A stretch of 64,000 nt of DNA from JAHEAO01 sp041633555 (GCA_041633555.1 JBFKFZ010000014.1:1-64000), one strand, 5' to 3'; counted from the stretch's first letter, positions 7,530 to 16,746 are shown. Made by a program: numbers and translations. Notes: a model not told the origin generated them from the letters alone.

Positions 7530-9994
7530 TGCAACGGTTATCTTCAGGTTCGAGACTTGCAGCCTGTTTGATGTCAGTTTCGGTTCTCGCCTCGGGCGTC
7601 GCGATGGCGCAAAGCGGGCAGACCGTCAATCGGCTGATCGAGGGTTCGTCGGCCATCGCGCCGCTGCGCGGCTTTGATCCGTCAACGCGGGCCTCGAACC
7701 GCTACGCGATCGTGATTGGCAACGCCGACTACAGTGCCGTGCCTGATCTGCAGAACGCGCAAGCAGACGCGCGGGTTATGGCCGAGTTCTTCAAGGCGCA
7801 GCAATATGATGTTCGCTATCACGAGAACATCACCAAGCGCGGTTTCGAGGGGGTCTTGCGCCGGGTCCTTTTTGACGTCGATGATGATACCGAGGTCGTT
7901 GTGTTTTTCGCTGGCCACGGATTTCAGATCGGATCGGAGAACTACCTGGTTCCGGTCGATGCGGACCTCGACACGATCTACGACGTGCCATTCGAGGCGG
8001 TTTCCCTTGGCAGCCTTGTCGGCATCGTCGGAGCGCGGGCGCGTCTGCAGGTCGTGATCCTCGATAGCTGCCGAGACAATCCTTTCGCAGGCAAGGCTGT
8101 GCTGACCCAGATCGGCAACGAGCTTCGCGAAACGAGGACCGGCTTTTCATCGCAGGCGGCTCCGCTGAATTCGATGCTGATCTTTTCAACCGCGCCGGGT
8201 TCTGTCGCCTATGACGGCGAGGGAGAGAACAGCCCATTTACGGCCTCTTTCATCGAAGAGGCCAGCATCAGGCCGGACGATCTGGTCAAGGACGTCTTCG
8301 AGGGGGTCCGCCGCCGGGTCTATGAACGCACCAAAGGTCGGCAGGTGCCGTGGGACAGTTCCACGCTCGTGGAGCCGGCCAGTTTCGGGATCGGCGCCGC
8401 GCTGTTGCGCCCGATCGCAGTTGATGGCCGCGGCGGCGGAGAGACCCGTGGCCTCGCCCGCATTGCCTCTAGCCAGCAGATCGCCGGTTCCAACGTGCTG
8501 ACGGTCGCCGACAGCCACGCAATGATAGAAGCTGACTTCGTGCCTGAGGTAGAGATCGGCCCGGCCCTGAGCGGCGCGCTTGAACTTGCACCTGCCGATC
8601 GGGTGACGATCGTCGAGGGTCCCGAGACAGGGCGGCTGATCCTGACCGATGAGACCGGCCTGCGCCGGAATGTGGAAGGCGACGCCATCACCGGTGCCGA
8701 GGTCGAAAAGCTGATCCTGGTGAATGAGTCGGTGCAGATACCGGCCCTGTCGCTGGAGGGCCGCATGATTCCCGATGCGCTGACCGTTTCAGTAAACGGA
8801 GAGGAACGTAGCATCGCGCTGACCCTCACGCCGGATCCGTGCGATTTCGAGGCGGGCGATCACCTGGACCCTGACGGTATGGGCCTCACGCGTTATGCCA
8901 ACGAGCTGCAGCCCGAGAAGGCGCTGGCCGCCTGCAAGGCAGCTCTCGTGCGTTCGCCGGAAGTTGGCCGGTTCCACTACCAGTTGGGACGCGCCCTGAC
9001 CGCACTGCGCCGCAATGACGAGGCGAAAGCCGCGTTTGAGAAGGCAAGGGATCTCGATCATGCTCGCGCATGGAACGCGCTCGGCAATGCCGCGCTCAAC
9101 GAGGCCAGAGTGACGGGCGGACTGGTAAATCCCGTGGCCGATGACGAAATTCTGCAGCTCTTCGCCCGCGGCGTGGAGGAGGGCGACCCCTACGCGTACT
9201 ACGCGCTCGGCCGCCAGTTCATGCGCTTTGGCGGCACCGACCAGATCGAGATCGAGGGCTATGACTTGATGATGCGCGCCCTCGAGGTGGGCCACACTTT
9301 TGCGATGAACGAATTGGGCTACTTTTACCTCAACGAAGACGCAGACTACTACGACCCAGAGCGGGGATTGCGCTATCTTCGCGAAAGTGCCGCGCGCGAC
9401 GACATCTATGGCTTCAACAATATGGGTCTTGTCTATCTTCGTGGGCTTGGCGGATCCGAGGTCGACAATGCTGCGGCGTTCGAGATGTTCACGAAGGCGG
9501 CCGAAGGTGGTCAGCCGGACGCGCCCTACAATCTTGCCACGATGTACCGCGACGGTCTTGTCGGCAAAGGCGTCGATTTGCAGAAATCCGTGGAGTGGTT
9601 CCTTAAGGGTCTGGAGCGTGGCGATTCATTAGCCGGCGGAAATGCTGCCTATCTGATCTCGTCGGAAGACATTGCTGGCTATGACAAGTTCGATGCCGCA
9701 GCAATCGGCGCGAAGGCGGCGGCCTTGCTCAATACCTCCGCCGCGCAGCAGTCCCGCGATCTCCTTGCCTCTTTCCCGCAAGAGATGGTCGACGGGGGCG
9801 CTCAGAAGCTGATCGCAGAAATGGGTGGCGATGTCAGTGTCGATGGGGCCTTTGGCACCAGCAGCCAGCAAGCTCTTGACGAGGTGCTTTCACGCTATGG
9901 CGCAGGCCCGGCGGCATCCGATCCAATCGAGCGGATCATCCAGATCGCGGCGCTGACCTGGAAGGTTTCGCCGTTTCGGGTAGATCTGTACTAG
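7529..9994 (+). CDS. Exported caspase-fold (peptidase C14) protein with Sel1-like repeats
   Basis: An 821-residue protein with a signal peptide (cleavage after AMA, about residue 27). Residues 58-300 form a caspase/metacaspase p20-like domain: RYAIVIGNADY opens it, FFAGHGFQ supplies His130 and ILDSCRDNPF supplies Cys181, and both catalytic residues are present. A middle region (about 300-450) is unassigned. Residues 450-720 carry TPR/Sel1-like repeats (RFHYQLGRAL, FMRFGGTD, GFNNMGLVYLRGL, APYNLATMYRDG). A peptidoglycan-binding-like segment follows near the C-terminus (VDGAFGTSSQQALDEV). It resembles other bacterial exported caspase-Sel1 proteins; substrate unknown. It is coupled to the upstream lipoprotein. 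Confidence 0.88.
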   Translation: MQRLSSGSRLAACLMSVSVLASGVAMAQSGQTVNRLIEGSSAIAPLRGFDPSTRASNRYAIVIGNADYSAVPDLQNAQADARVMAEFFKAQQYDVRYHENITKRGFEGVLRRVLFDVDDDTEVVVFFAGHGFQIGSENYLVPVDADLDTIYDVPFEAVSLGSLVGIVGARARLQVVILDSCRDNPFAGKAVLTQIGNELRETRTGFSSQAAPLNSMLIFSTAPGSVAYDGEGENSPFTASFIEEASIRPDDLVKDVFEGVRRRVYERTKGRQVPWDSSTLVEPASFGIGAALLRPIAVDGRGGGETRGLARIASSQQIAGSNVLTVADSHAMIEADFVPEVEIGPALSGALELAPADRVTIVEGPETGRLILTDETGLRRNVEGDAITGAEVEKLILVNESVQIPALSLEGRMIPDALTVSVNGEERSIALTLTPDPCDFEAGDHLDPDGMGLTRYANELQPEKALAACKAALVRSPEVGRFHYQLGRALTALRRNDEAKAAFEKARDLDHARAWNALGNAALNEARVTGGLVNPVADDEILQLFARGVEEGDPYAYYALGRQFMRFGGTDQIEIEGYDLMMRALEVGHTFAMNELGYFYLNEDADYYDPERGLRYLRESAARDDIYGFNNMGLVYLRGLGGSEVDNAAAFEMFTKAAEGGQPDAPYNLATMYRDGLVGKGVDLQKSVEWFLKGLERGDSLAGGNAAYLISSEDIAGYDKFDAAAIGAKAAALLNTSAAQQSRDLLASFPQEMVDGGAQKLIAEMGGDVSVDGAFGTSSQQALDEVLSRYGAGPAASDPIERIIQIAALTWKVSPFRVDLY

Positions 9995-10343
9995 CTTCGG
10001 CCTGAACAAGACTTTCCAGAGTTCCGGAGGTACTCTCCGGCGGCCGGAATGGCGGGTTGCGGACCCAAGGCCTGGTGGTCTGGTGGTGGGGCATTGAGCG
10101 CGCTCTGGATTCGATTGGCAAAGCAATCGACATTTGCAGTGTGCCGAAGCGATAGCGGGCGTGCATCTTGGGATTCTGCGGAAATGTTAAGAACGAACCT
10201 CGCAACACGGGCGACTCGCGCATGTGCTCGATCAAGCTTGCAGACTGCCATTGCCGCCAGCAGAACTCACCATTGACGAGATCACTCCATAACTGTTGAT
10301 GGTACGTCACGCCGGGCAGGAGGGCCCTGGTTGGCGAGCCTTG
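9995..10343. other. Intergenic region, no gene recognised
   Basis: About 350 bases between the convergent caspase-like gene and apbC. Open frames on the minus strand reach about 85-125 codons but overlap one another, lack a ribosome binding site and show no known motif. No clear terminator hairpin was seen. Confidence 0.4.
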
Positions 10344-11411
10344 TCAAAGGATGCCCTGGTCCATCAGTTTCCTGGCAATCGCCCGAAACGCCTTTGCCTG
10401 CGCGCCTTCAGGCGCGCTAACCACGATCGGCGTACCGCCATCGGCCGCAAGTCGTGTGTCCAGATCGAGCGGGATCTCGCCCAGAAACGGCAGGCCTAGA
10501 CGTTCGGCATCTGCCCTGGCGCCGCCGTGCCCGAAGATATGGGCCTCGTGGCCACAATTCGGGCAGACATAGGTGGACATGTTCTCGATCATGCCGATCA
10601 CCTTCGTGCCCATCTTTTCGAACATGTTCAGTGCCTTGCGCGCATCCAGCAGGGCGACGTCCTGCGGTGTCGAGACCACGATCGCCCCCGTCACCTCGGT
10701 CTTTTGACTGAGTGTCATCTGAACGTCACCGGTGCCAGGCGGGAGGTCGACGATCAGCACGTCTAACTCGCCCCACTGCACTTGGTTCAGCATCTGCTGC
10801 AGGGCGCCCATCAGCATCGGACCGCGCCAGATCACGGCTTCGTCTTCCTTGGTCATCAGGCCAATCGACATCAGCGTAATGCCATGATTGCGCAGCGGTA
10901 TTATCGTCTTGCCGTCAGGCGAGGCGGGGCGGCCCGAGATACCCAGCATGCGAGGCTGCGACGGACCGTAGACATCGGCATCGAGCAGCCCAACGGATTT
11001 TCCCTCTGCGACGAGTGCCGCAGCCAGGTTGGCGGCGACGGTCGATTTTCCGACGCCTCCTTTGCCCGAAGCAATCGCTATGATGCGCTTGACGCCCGCC
11101 ACCTTTTGCGGACCCGCCTGTGGTGTCGGGTGGCGTCCGATCTTGAGATCAGGGGCCTTCTGGCTGCTGTGGGCGGTGATCAGCGCGCTGACATTTCCCT
11201 TGCCCGCCAGGCGCTCAAGCATCTCGACGGCCGCCGCGCGTATCGGCTCCATCGCCTTGCCGTGGCTTGGATCGACTTCGAGTACGAACCTGACCTTTCC
11301 ACCCTCGACGGTCAGCGCACGCACGATATTGGCGCTAACCAGATCCGTTCCGGTCGCCGGGTAGATGATGCGTTTCAGCGTGGACAGTACGGCTTCGCGG
11401 GTCAGGCTCAC
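10344..11411 (-). CDS. apbC: Mrp/ApbC-family iron-sulfur cluster carrier ATPase
   Basis: A 355-residue cytosolic P-loop ATPase of the Mrp/NBP35 family, which carries and delivers Fe-S clusters. An N-terminal MIP18-like domain (1-90) is followed by the deviant Walker A SGKGGVGKS (115-123), DADVYGPSQP, VDLPPGTGD and the cluster-binding CPNC near 281-284. The start is GTG 11409-11411, overlapping the TGA of the upstream DUF6494 gene (GTGA). That coupling suggests joint expression. Confidence 0.95.
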   Translation of the reverse strand: MSLTREAVLSTLKRIIYPATGTDLVSANIVRALTVEGGKVRFVLEVDPSHGKAMEPIRAAAVEMLERLAGKGNVSALITAHSSQKAPDLKIGRHPTPQAGPQKVAGVKRIIAIASGKGGVGKSTVAANLAAALVAEGKSVGLLDADVYGPSQPRMLGISGRPASPDGKTIIPLRNHGITLMSIGLMTKEDEAVIWRGPMLMGALQQMLNQVQWGELDVLIVDLPPGTGDVQMTLSQKTEVTGAIVVSTPQDVALLDARKALNMFEKMGTKVIGMIENMSTYVCPNCGHEAHIFGHGGARADAERLGLPFLGEIPLDLDTRLAADGGTPIVVSAPEGAQAKAFRAIARKLMDQGIL

Positions 11412-11620
11412 GCATCGCCACCGGTCTTGATGTCACCCTCCACGACATGGGACATGCCGATCTCTTCGATCGTCAGAACCATCTTCGCGCGGACCTTGCC
11501 GGTTGGCAGGCTGCCCGCGGCCTTCGCTTGGCGCACGGCCTTTTCGATTTCCTGTTGCGAGGTAACTCCGACCTGCTTGAGGAACTTCCGCATCGACATG
11601 TTGAAATCGTCGTCGCCCAT
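11408..11620 (-). CDS. DUF6494 family small protein
   Basis: A 70-residue protein, DDFNMSMRKFLKQVGVTSQ then an Ala/Lys-rich helix and KMVLTIEEIGMSHVVEG. This matches a short conserved alphaproteobacterial family (DUF6494 as I recall it). GGAGAACAGG precedes ATG 11620. It overlaps apbC by four bases, so a link to Fe-S handling is possible but inferred from position only. Confidence 0.8.
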   Translation of the reverse strand: MGDDDFNMSMRKFLKQVGVTSQQEIEKAVRQAKAAGSLPTGKVRAKMVLTIEEIGMSHVVEGDIKTGGDA

Positions 11621-11795
11621 CCTGTTCTCCTTTGTCTGGCCGCGCCGATACCGCCGGACGGCAGTACACTATCTGGTTCAATCGGTCATGAGAGGCAAGG
11701 GATCCGTCGATTTCAATTCCCACCCGGAGAGGGTCCGGGCGGGTCAAATTGATCGAACGCGGTTGCTGGTCGTCCAGCTCTCGCTGAAGACGGGA

Positions 11796-13226
11796 TCAGA
11801 CGCCCGAGATCGCCTTGACTTCAAGGAAATCCTCGATGCCGAAATGCCCGCCTTCGCGGCCATTGCCGGACATCTTGTAGCCACCGAAGGGGCTGCCATA
11901 GCCCATATCGACGCCGTTCACATGGACCATTCCGGCGCGAAGCCGGTCTGCGACCCGTTTGGCGCGGGCCTTGTCCTCGGTCTGAACATACGCGGCAAGC
12001 CCGTAAGGCGTGTCATTGGCAATCTCGATGGCCTGTTCTTCGTTCTCGAACGGGATCATCGCCAGAACGGGGCCGAACACTTCTTCCCGGGCAATCCGCA
12101 TGTCGTTGGTAACATCCGCGAAAATCGTCGGTTTGACGAAATAGCCCCGGTTCATGCCGTCCGGCTTGCCGGTGCCGCCGATCAGCAGCGTGGCGCCTTC
12201 GTCGATACCTGCCTGGATCAGTTCCTGCACCTTGTCATACTGCATCTGGCTGACAAGAGGGCCGATATGCTGGCCCACTTCAGTCGGATCGCCAACCTTT
12301 TGCGCCTCGCCGGTCCGCTTGGCGACATCGACCGCCTGATCCCAGATCGATTTCTCGACCAGCATACGTGTCGGCGCGTTGCAGGATTGCCCTGTATTCT
12401 GGAAGCAGTGCCGCACGCCGCGGGTAACGGCCCTGTCGACATCGGCATCCGCAAAAACAATGTTGGGGGACTTGCCGCCCAGTTCGAGAGTAACTCGCTT
12501 TACCGTCGCCGCCGCATCCCGCGTGACCGCCGTGCCGCCCCGGGTCGAACCGGTAAAGGACATCATGTCGATCTTCGGATGAGCAGACATCGCGGCGCCG
12601 ACAACGGGCCCCTCGCCGTTCACGAGGTTGAAGACGCCTTTCGGCACACCGGCGTCATTCAGCACCTCGGCATAGAGCATCGCGTCCAGCGGGGTCAGTT
12701 CGGACGGTTTGAGAACCATCGTGCAACCGGCCGCCAGAGCTGGCAGGACCTTCAGGACGATCTGGTTGATCGGCCAGTTCCAGGGCGTGATCAATCCACA
12801 GACGCCAATCGGTTCGCGGCGGATGATATCGCCGCTCTCATTCCGGTTCTCGAACTCGAAGCCCTTGAGGGAGGACAGGAATCCCTTGAGATGGCCGACC
12901 CCGACCGCAGCCTGCGAATTGAGCGATAGCTTGGCGGGCGCGCCCATCTCTGCAGTGATGGTGTGTGCGAATTCTTCGACCCGGCCCTCGTAGGTCTTCA
13001 GAATGCTCTCCAGCAGGGCGATGCGATCGTCCTTGGACAGCTTCGAGAAGCTTGGAAAGGCACGAATTGCGGCATCGACCGCGCGGTCGACATCGGCCGC
13101 CGATCCCATCGAAATCGTGGCGATCTGTTCCTCGGTCGCGGGGTTCAGAACGACAAAGTCATTCGGCGTGACCGGATCCACCCAGGCGCCATCGATGTAG
13201 AACTTGCGTTTGTCGAGTGCTGTCAT
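11796..13226 (-). CDS. NAD-dependent aldehyde dehydrogenase (polyamine cluster)
   Basis: A 476-residue aldehyde dehydrogenase with the family order intact: ITPWNWP (cofactor loop), LKPSELTPLDA, FTGSTRGG, catalytic Glu in LELGGKSPN, catalytic Cys in QNTGQSCNAP (about residue 281) and EEVFGPVL. It most likely oxidises the omega-aminoaldehyde made by the adjacent aminotransferase, for example 4-aminobutanal to 4-aminobutyrate after putrescine transamination; the substrate is inferred from context. It starts 12 bases after the aminotransferase stop, with GAGGACC before ATG 13226, so the two form one operon. A betaine- or succinate-semialdehyde-type substrate cannot be excluded. Confidence 0.85.
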   Translation of the reverse strand: MTALDKRKFYIDGAWVDPVTPNDFVVLNPATEEQIATISMGSAADVDRAVDAAIRAFPSFSKLSKDDRIALLESILKTYEGRVEEFAHTITAEMGAPAKLSLNSQAAVGVGHLKGFLSSLKGFEFENRNESGDIIRREPIGVCGLITPWNWPINQIVLKVLPALAAGCTMVLKPSELTPLDAMLYAEVLNDAGVPKGVFNLVNGEGPVVGAAMSAHPKIDMMSFTGSTRGGTAVTRDAAATVKRVTLELGGKSPNIVFADADVDRAVTRGVRHCFQNTGQSCNAPTRMLVEKSIWDQAVDVAKRTGEAQKVGDPTEVGQHIGPLVSQMQYDKVQELIQAGIDEGATLLIGGTGKPDGMNRGYFVKPTIFADVTNDMRIAREEVFGPVLAMIPFENEEQAIEIANDTPYGLAAYVQTEDKARAKRVADRLRAGMVHVNGVDMGYGSPFGGYKMSGNGREGGHFGIEDFLEVKAISGV

Positions 13227-13238
13227 TTCTTGGTCCTC

Positions 13239-14636
13239 TCAGGCGGCTTGCAACAGGCCGTCGGCCTTGATCTCGGAATAGGTCTCGTCCAACGATTTCC
13301 GTGCGCGTTCGATCATCACATCTATGTCGGACGGTTGGATGATCAATGGCGGGGCAAATACCATCCGGTCGCCGACATGACGCATGACGAGGTTGTTGGC
13401 AAAGCACCGCTCTCGGCAGCGGTAGCCGACCGTACCCTCTTCGGATGCGAACTTGGCGCGGGTTTCCTTGTGCGGCGTCAGGGCAATCGAGCCCATCAGG
13501 CCAACGAGCTTTGTCTCGCCAACCAGCGGGTGATCGTGCAATTCCTCAAGCCTTTGCTGCAGATACGGACTTGCGACATTCCGCACATGGTCGATCAGCC
13601 CATCCTCTTCGATAATCCGCAGGTTCTCCAAGGCAACGGCGGTCGCGACCGGATGCCCGCAATAAGTATATCCGTGGTTGAAGTCTCCGGCGCCGCCGAC
13701 GGTGGCCGCGATATCATCGTTGACGATCGACCCACCCAAGGGAACATAGCCCGACGAGAGGCCCTTGGCGACTGTAATGATGTCGGGGCGGATGTTGAAT
13801 GTCTGGCTGCCGAACCAGTTGCCCGTACGGCCAAAACCGGTGATCACTTCGTCGACGATCAGCAGGATTTCGTACTTGTCGCATATGCGCTGGATTTCCG
13901 GCCAATAGGTCGAGGGCGGCACGATCACGCCGCCAGCCCCTTGGATCGGTTCGGCGATGAACGCTGCGACCCGGTCCTCTCCCAGTTCCTCGATCTTCGC
14001 CTCCAGCTGCCGGGCGCGCTCCAGTCCGAATTCCTCGGGGGTCAGGTCTCCGCCCTCTGCGTACCAATGCGGCTGATCGATATGCACGATGTCCGGAATC
14101 GGCAGACCGCCCTGGGCATGAATGCCGGCCATACCGCCCAGGCTGCCTCCGCCCATGGTCGAGCCGTGATAGCCGTTCTTGCGGGCGATCAGGATGGTCT
14201 TTACCGGCTTGCCCTTCACTTCCCAGTAGCGGCGGACGAGCCGGATATTGGTGTCATTGGCCTCGGATCCGGAGCCGGCATAGAACACGTGGTTCAGATC
14301 ACCCGGCGCAAGTTCCGCCAGCCTGGCCGCGAGGGCGATCGCGGGCACATGCGTGGTCTGGAAAAAGGTGTTGTAAAACGCCAATTCGCTCATCTGCCGC
14401 GCGGCGACACGGGCGAGCTCCTCACGACCATAGCCGACATTGACGCACCAGAGCCCGGCCATGCCATCGAGGATGCTGTTACCTTCCGAATCCGTCAGCG
14501 TCACGCCTGTGGCGCGCGTGATCACCCGTACGCCTTTCGCGGCCAGTTCGGCATCGGCGGTGAAAGGGTGCATGTGATGCGCTGCATCGAGTGCTTGGAG
14601 TTCTGCCGTCGGCATGTGATTGGTAATCGTTTTCAT
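13239..14636 (-). CDS. Class III aminotransferase, putrescine/omega-amine:pyruvate type
   Basis: A 465-residue PLP-dependent class III aminotransferase (PLP Lys near 288 in VAKGLSSGYVPLGG; FYAGSGSEANDTNIR; KNGYHGSTMGG; IVDEVITGFGRTG). The N-terminal HHMHPFT followed by GMAGLWCVNVGYG is typical of the SpuC/omega-amine:pyruvate group. Start chosen at ATG 14636 with AGGAGC upstream; nine upstream codons are open but unlike the family. It probably transfers the amino group of putrescine or a related amine to pyruvate. First gene of a two-gene operon, with a TTTGATCAAA palindrome about 130 bases upstream just after the regulator gene. Confidence 0.85.
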   Translation of the reverse strand: MKTITNHMPTAELQALDAAHHMHPFTADAELAAKGVRVITRATGVTLTDSEGNSILDGMAGLWCVNVGYGREELARVAARQMSELAFYNTFFQTTHVPAIALAARLAELAPGDLNHVFYAGSGSEANDTNIRLVRRYWEVKGKPVKTILIARKNGYHGSTMGGGSLGGMAGIHAQGGLPIPDIVHIDQPHWYAEGGDLTPEEFGLERARQLEAKIEELGEDRVAAFIAEPIQGAGGVIVPPSTYWPEIQRICDKYEILLIVDEVITGFGRTGNWFGSQTFNIRPDIITVAKGLSSGYVPLGGSIVNDDIAATVGGAGDFNHGYTYCGHPVATAVALENLRIIEEDGLIDHVRNVASPYLQQRLEELHDHPLVGETKLVGLMGSIALTPHKETRAKFASEEGTVGYRCRERCFANNLVMRHVGDRMVFAPPLIIQPSDIDVMIERARKSLDETYSEIKADGLLQAA

Positions 14637-14767
14637 TGTTCTCGCTCCTGCTGAAGTCTGCACTGAGCAGATGGCATCGGTCCGATCCCAGCCAGACTGG
14701 CGCGTGGGCCGGAGCCCTCGATCAGAGTCGCGCGCAGGATATGAACAAAAGATCGGCTGTCAAACAG

Positions 14768-14779
14768 ATTTGATCAAAT
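14768..14779. promoter_or_regulatory. Palindromic operator, probable GntR site
   Basis: ATTTGATCAAAT is a perfect 12-base palindrome lying between the regulator stop codon and the aminotransferase operon. The core TTTGATCAAA recurs exactly in front of potF. Symmetric TTGATCAA-like cores suit GntR/FCD dimers. Assignment to this regulator is inference. Confidence 0.6.
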
Positions 14780-15451
14780 TCAACCCTGGTCCAGACTTTG
14801 CCTGACCAGATCCACGCCCTGAAGAATATCCTGCCGCATCGCATCCGACATGACCGCGGTGTCGCCGACCCGCATTGCCGCCAGTGCCTGTTCGTGACGG
14901 TCCGGCAGGCTGGTGGTTCCGAATCGGCCACACACCACGCGCAGGGACGGACCGAAGCGCAGCCAGAGCGAGTGGGCGATTGCCAGAAGTATCGGGGCAT
15001 CAGCGAACTTGTAGAGCGTGAAGTGGAACTGGTGATTGCGCTCCAGATAGCGCGAGATGTCGCCTGACTGGATCGCCAAATTTATCGACGCGTCAATCTC
15101 GGTCAGATCGTCAATGTTCTGTGCCGTCAGATTCGGCGCAGCCATTTCAGCGAGCCTGGGCTCGATTGTTTGTCGCGCATAGGCCACCTCTTCCAGTTGT
15201 TCGGGCGTCAATTGCGGAACACAGACCCGGCGGTTGCCCTGGAATTCAAGGGCGCCTTCTGCGGTCAGCCTGCGAATCGCTTCGCGTACCGGTGTCATCC
15301 CGGCGCCCAGCAGTTCGGTCAGACCCTGGATCGTAACAGATTGACCGGGTGTGAGCTGACCAAACAGGATCATGTCACGAAGCTGCGTATAGGCCACTTC
15401 GTGGGATGGTATTTTGCGAGTACCGTCTGTTGTGTCGAATTGACTGGTCAC
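14780..15451 (-). CDS. GntR-family regulator with FCD domain (polyamine cluster)
   Basis: A 223-residue regulator from GTG 15451. A winged helix-turn-helix (about 15-80) carries AYTQLRDMILFGQLTPGQ and GAGMTPVREAIRRLTAEGAL. An all-helical FCD ligand domain (about 90-215) carries RQTIEPRLAEMAA, NHQFHFTLYKFA and the later His of LPDRHEQALAA, which usually bind a metal and effector. It lies between two divergent polyamine operons that share a TTTGATCAAA palindrome, so it probably represses both, and itself, until an amine or its catabolite is present. The effector is unknown. Confidence 0.87.
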   Translation of the reverse strand: MTSQFDTTDGTRKIPSHEVAYTQLRDMILFGQLTPGQSVTIQGLTELLGAGMTPVREAIRRLTAEGALEFQGNRRVCVPQLTPEQLEEVAYARQTIEPRLAEMAAPNLTAQNIDDLTEIDASINLAIQSGDISRYLERNHQFHFTLYKFADAPILLAIAHSLWLRFGPSLRVVCGRFGTTSLPDRHEQALAAMRVGDTAVMSDAMRQDILQGVDLVRQSLDQG

Positions 15452-15541
15452 TCTGATCCGCGCTCAATCGCTGTCGGTTGCCAAAAAAAGGAAGGTTGGT
15501 GAGAGCCTTTGTAAAATGAACGGTTGAAATGAATCAATAAA

Positions 15542-15551
15542 TTTGATCAAA
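15542..15551. promoter_or_regulatory. Palindromic operator upstream of potF and gntR
   Basis: TTTGATCAAA, preceded by A as in the other copy, lies about 70 bases before potF and about 90 bases before the divergent gntR start. It is an exact repeat of the core at 14769-14778. Probably the control site for both directions. Confidence 0.6.
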
Positions 15552-15622
15552 ATCTCGCCGAGCCATTCAAGCTTCCGGTCTTGGGGTAAGGCCGGGTCCA
15601 ACCGCTCTGGAGGAAAACAGGA

Positions 15623-16708
15623 ATGAAGAATACCGGACTTTCGCTGCTTGCGGCCGTTGTGGTCGGTACAACTTCGGCTTTCGCCGAAGAGGTCCGCGTC
15701 TACAACTGGTCAGATTATATCGACGAAGAACTCCTGACCAAGTTCGAAGAGGAAACCGGGATCGACCTGATCTACGACGTGTTCGATTCCAACGAACTGC
15801 TGGAGACCAAGATGCTGGCCGGCAGTTCCGGCTACGATGTCGTGGTGCCGACGGGTTACTTCTTGAGCCGTCAGATTGCGGCCGGTGCATTCCAGAAGCT
15901 GGACAAGTCAAAGTTGCCCAATATCGAAAACATGTGGGACATTATCGAAGAGCGGACCGTTCAATACGATCCCGGCAACGAATATTCGGTCAACTACATG
16001 TGGGGCACGACGGGCATCGGCGTGAATATCAACAAGGTCAAGGAAGTCCTTGGTGAAGACGCGCCCGTGAACTCGCTCGCACTGGTGTTCGATCCCGCGA
16101 ATATCGAGAAACTCGCAAGTTGCGGCGTACACATGCTGGACGCCCCGACTGAGATGATCCCCGCCGCGCTCCAATATATCGGCGAAGATCCGAACGCGCA
16201 GGATGCCGAGACTATCCAAAAGGCCGAACCGGTACTGACAGCCATCGCGCCCTACGTTCAGAAATTCCACAGTTCCGAATATATCAACGCACTCGCAAAC
16301 GGCGATATCTGCGTCGCCTTTGGCTGGTCCGGCGATGTTCTGCAGGCGCGTGATCGGGCTGCGGAAGCGGACACCGGTGTGGAGATCGAGTATCACATTC
16401 CGAAGGAGGGCGCGCTGATGTGGTTCGACCAAATGTCGATCCCGGTCGATGCGCCGAATCCGGAAGCTGCCCATGTCTTCCTGAATTTCATCATGGCTCG
16501 GGAGAACGCAGCGGCCGCTTCAAACTACGTCTATTACGCCAATGGCAACAAGGCTTCGCAGGAATTGCTGAACGAGGATGTCATCGGTGACACCGCGATC
16601 TACCCCGACGAAGAGACCCTCGCCAATCTCTATACGATCGAAGGCTACGACGCGAAGACACAGCGGGTCGCGACTCGGCTGTGGACGAAGGTGAAATCCG
16701 GCACCTAA
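15623..16708 (+). CDS. potF: Polyamine ABC transporter substrate-binding protein
   Basis: A 361-residue periplasmic binding protein of the PotF/SpuD type. Signal peptide 1-21 (cleavage after SAFA). The mature protein starts EEVRVYNWSDYID, the signature opening of this family, and has YDVVVPTGYFLSRQI, GTTGIGVN and VAFGWSGDVLQARDRA, the last near the ligand site. It should capture putrescine or spermidine. GGAGGAAAACAGG precedes ATG 15623. First gene of potFGHI; a 10-base-stem hairpin follows its stop. Confidence 0.93.
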   Translation: MKNTGLSLLAAVVVGTTSAFAEEVRVYNWSDYIDEELLTKFEEETGIDLIYDVFDSNELLETKMLAGSSGYDVVVPTGYFLSRQIAAGAFQKLDKSKLPNIENMWDIIEERTVQYDPGNEYSVNYMWGTTGIGVNINKVKEVLGEDAPVNSLALVFDPANIEKLASCGVHMLDAPTEMIPAALQYIGEDPNAQDAETIQKAEPVLTAIAPYVQKFHSSEYINALANGDICVAFGWSGDVLQARDRAAEADTGVEIEYHIPKEGALMWFDQMSIPVDAPNPEAAHVFLNFIMARENAAAASNYVYYANGNKASQELLNEDVIGDTAIYPDEETLANLYTIEGYDAKTQRVATRLWTKVKSGT

Positions 16709-16723
16709 GCCGCGCCAAAGATC

Positions 16724-16746
16724 CCCCGCGCCGATCCGGCGCGGGG
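16724..16746 (+). terminator. Intercistronic hairpin between potF and potG
   Basis: CCCCGCGCCG and CGGCGCGGGG form a perfect 10-base-pair stem around a three-base loop, with no T tract. It sits right after the potF stop and before the potG ribosome binding site. Such hairpins protect upstream mRNA or partly stop transcription, giving more binding protein than transporter. Role inferred. Confidence 0.6.

Noticed and set aside
10782..12929. 715-codon open frame on the plus strand
   Set aside because: It is antisense to apbC, the DUF6494 gene and the aldehyde dehydrogenase gene, has no domain motif and reflects high-GC codon bias.
12963..14654. 563-codon open frame on the plus strand
   Set aside because: Antisense to the aldehyde dehydrogenase start and the aminotransferase; His/Gly/Asp-rich shadow without motifs.
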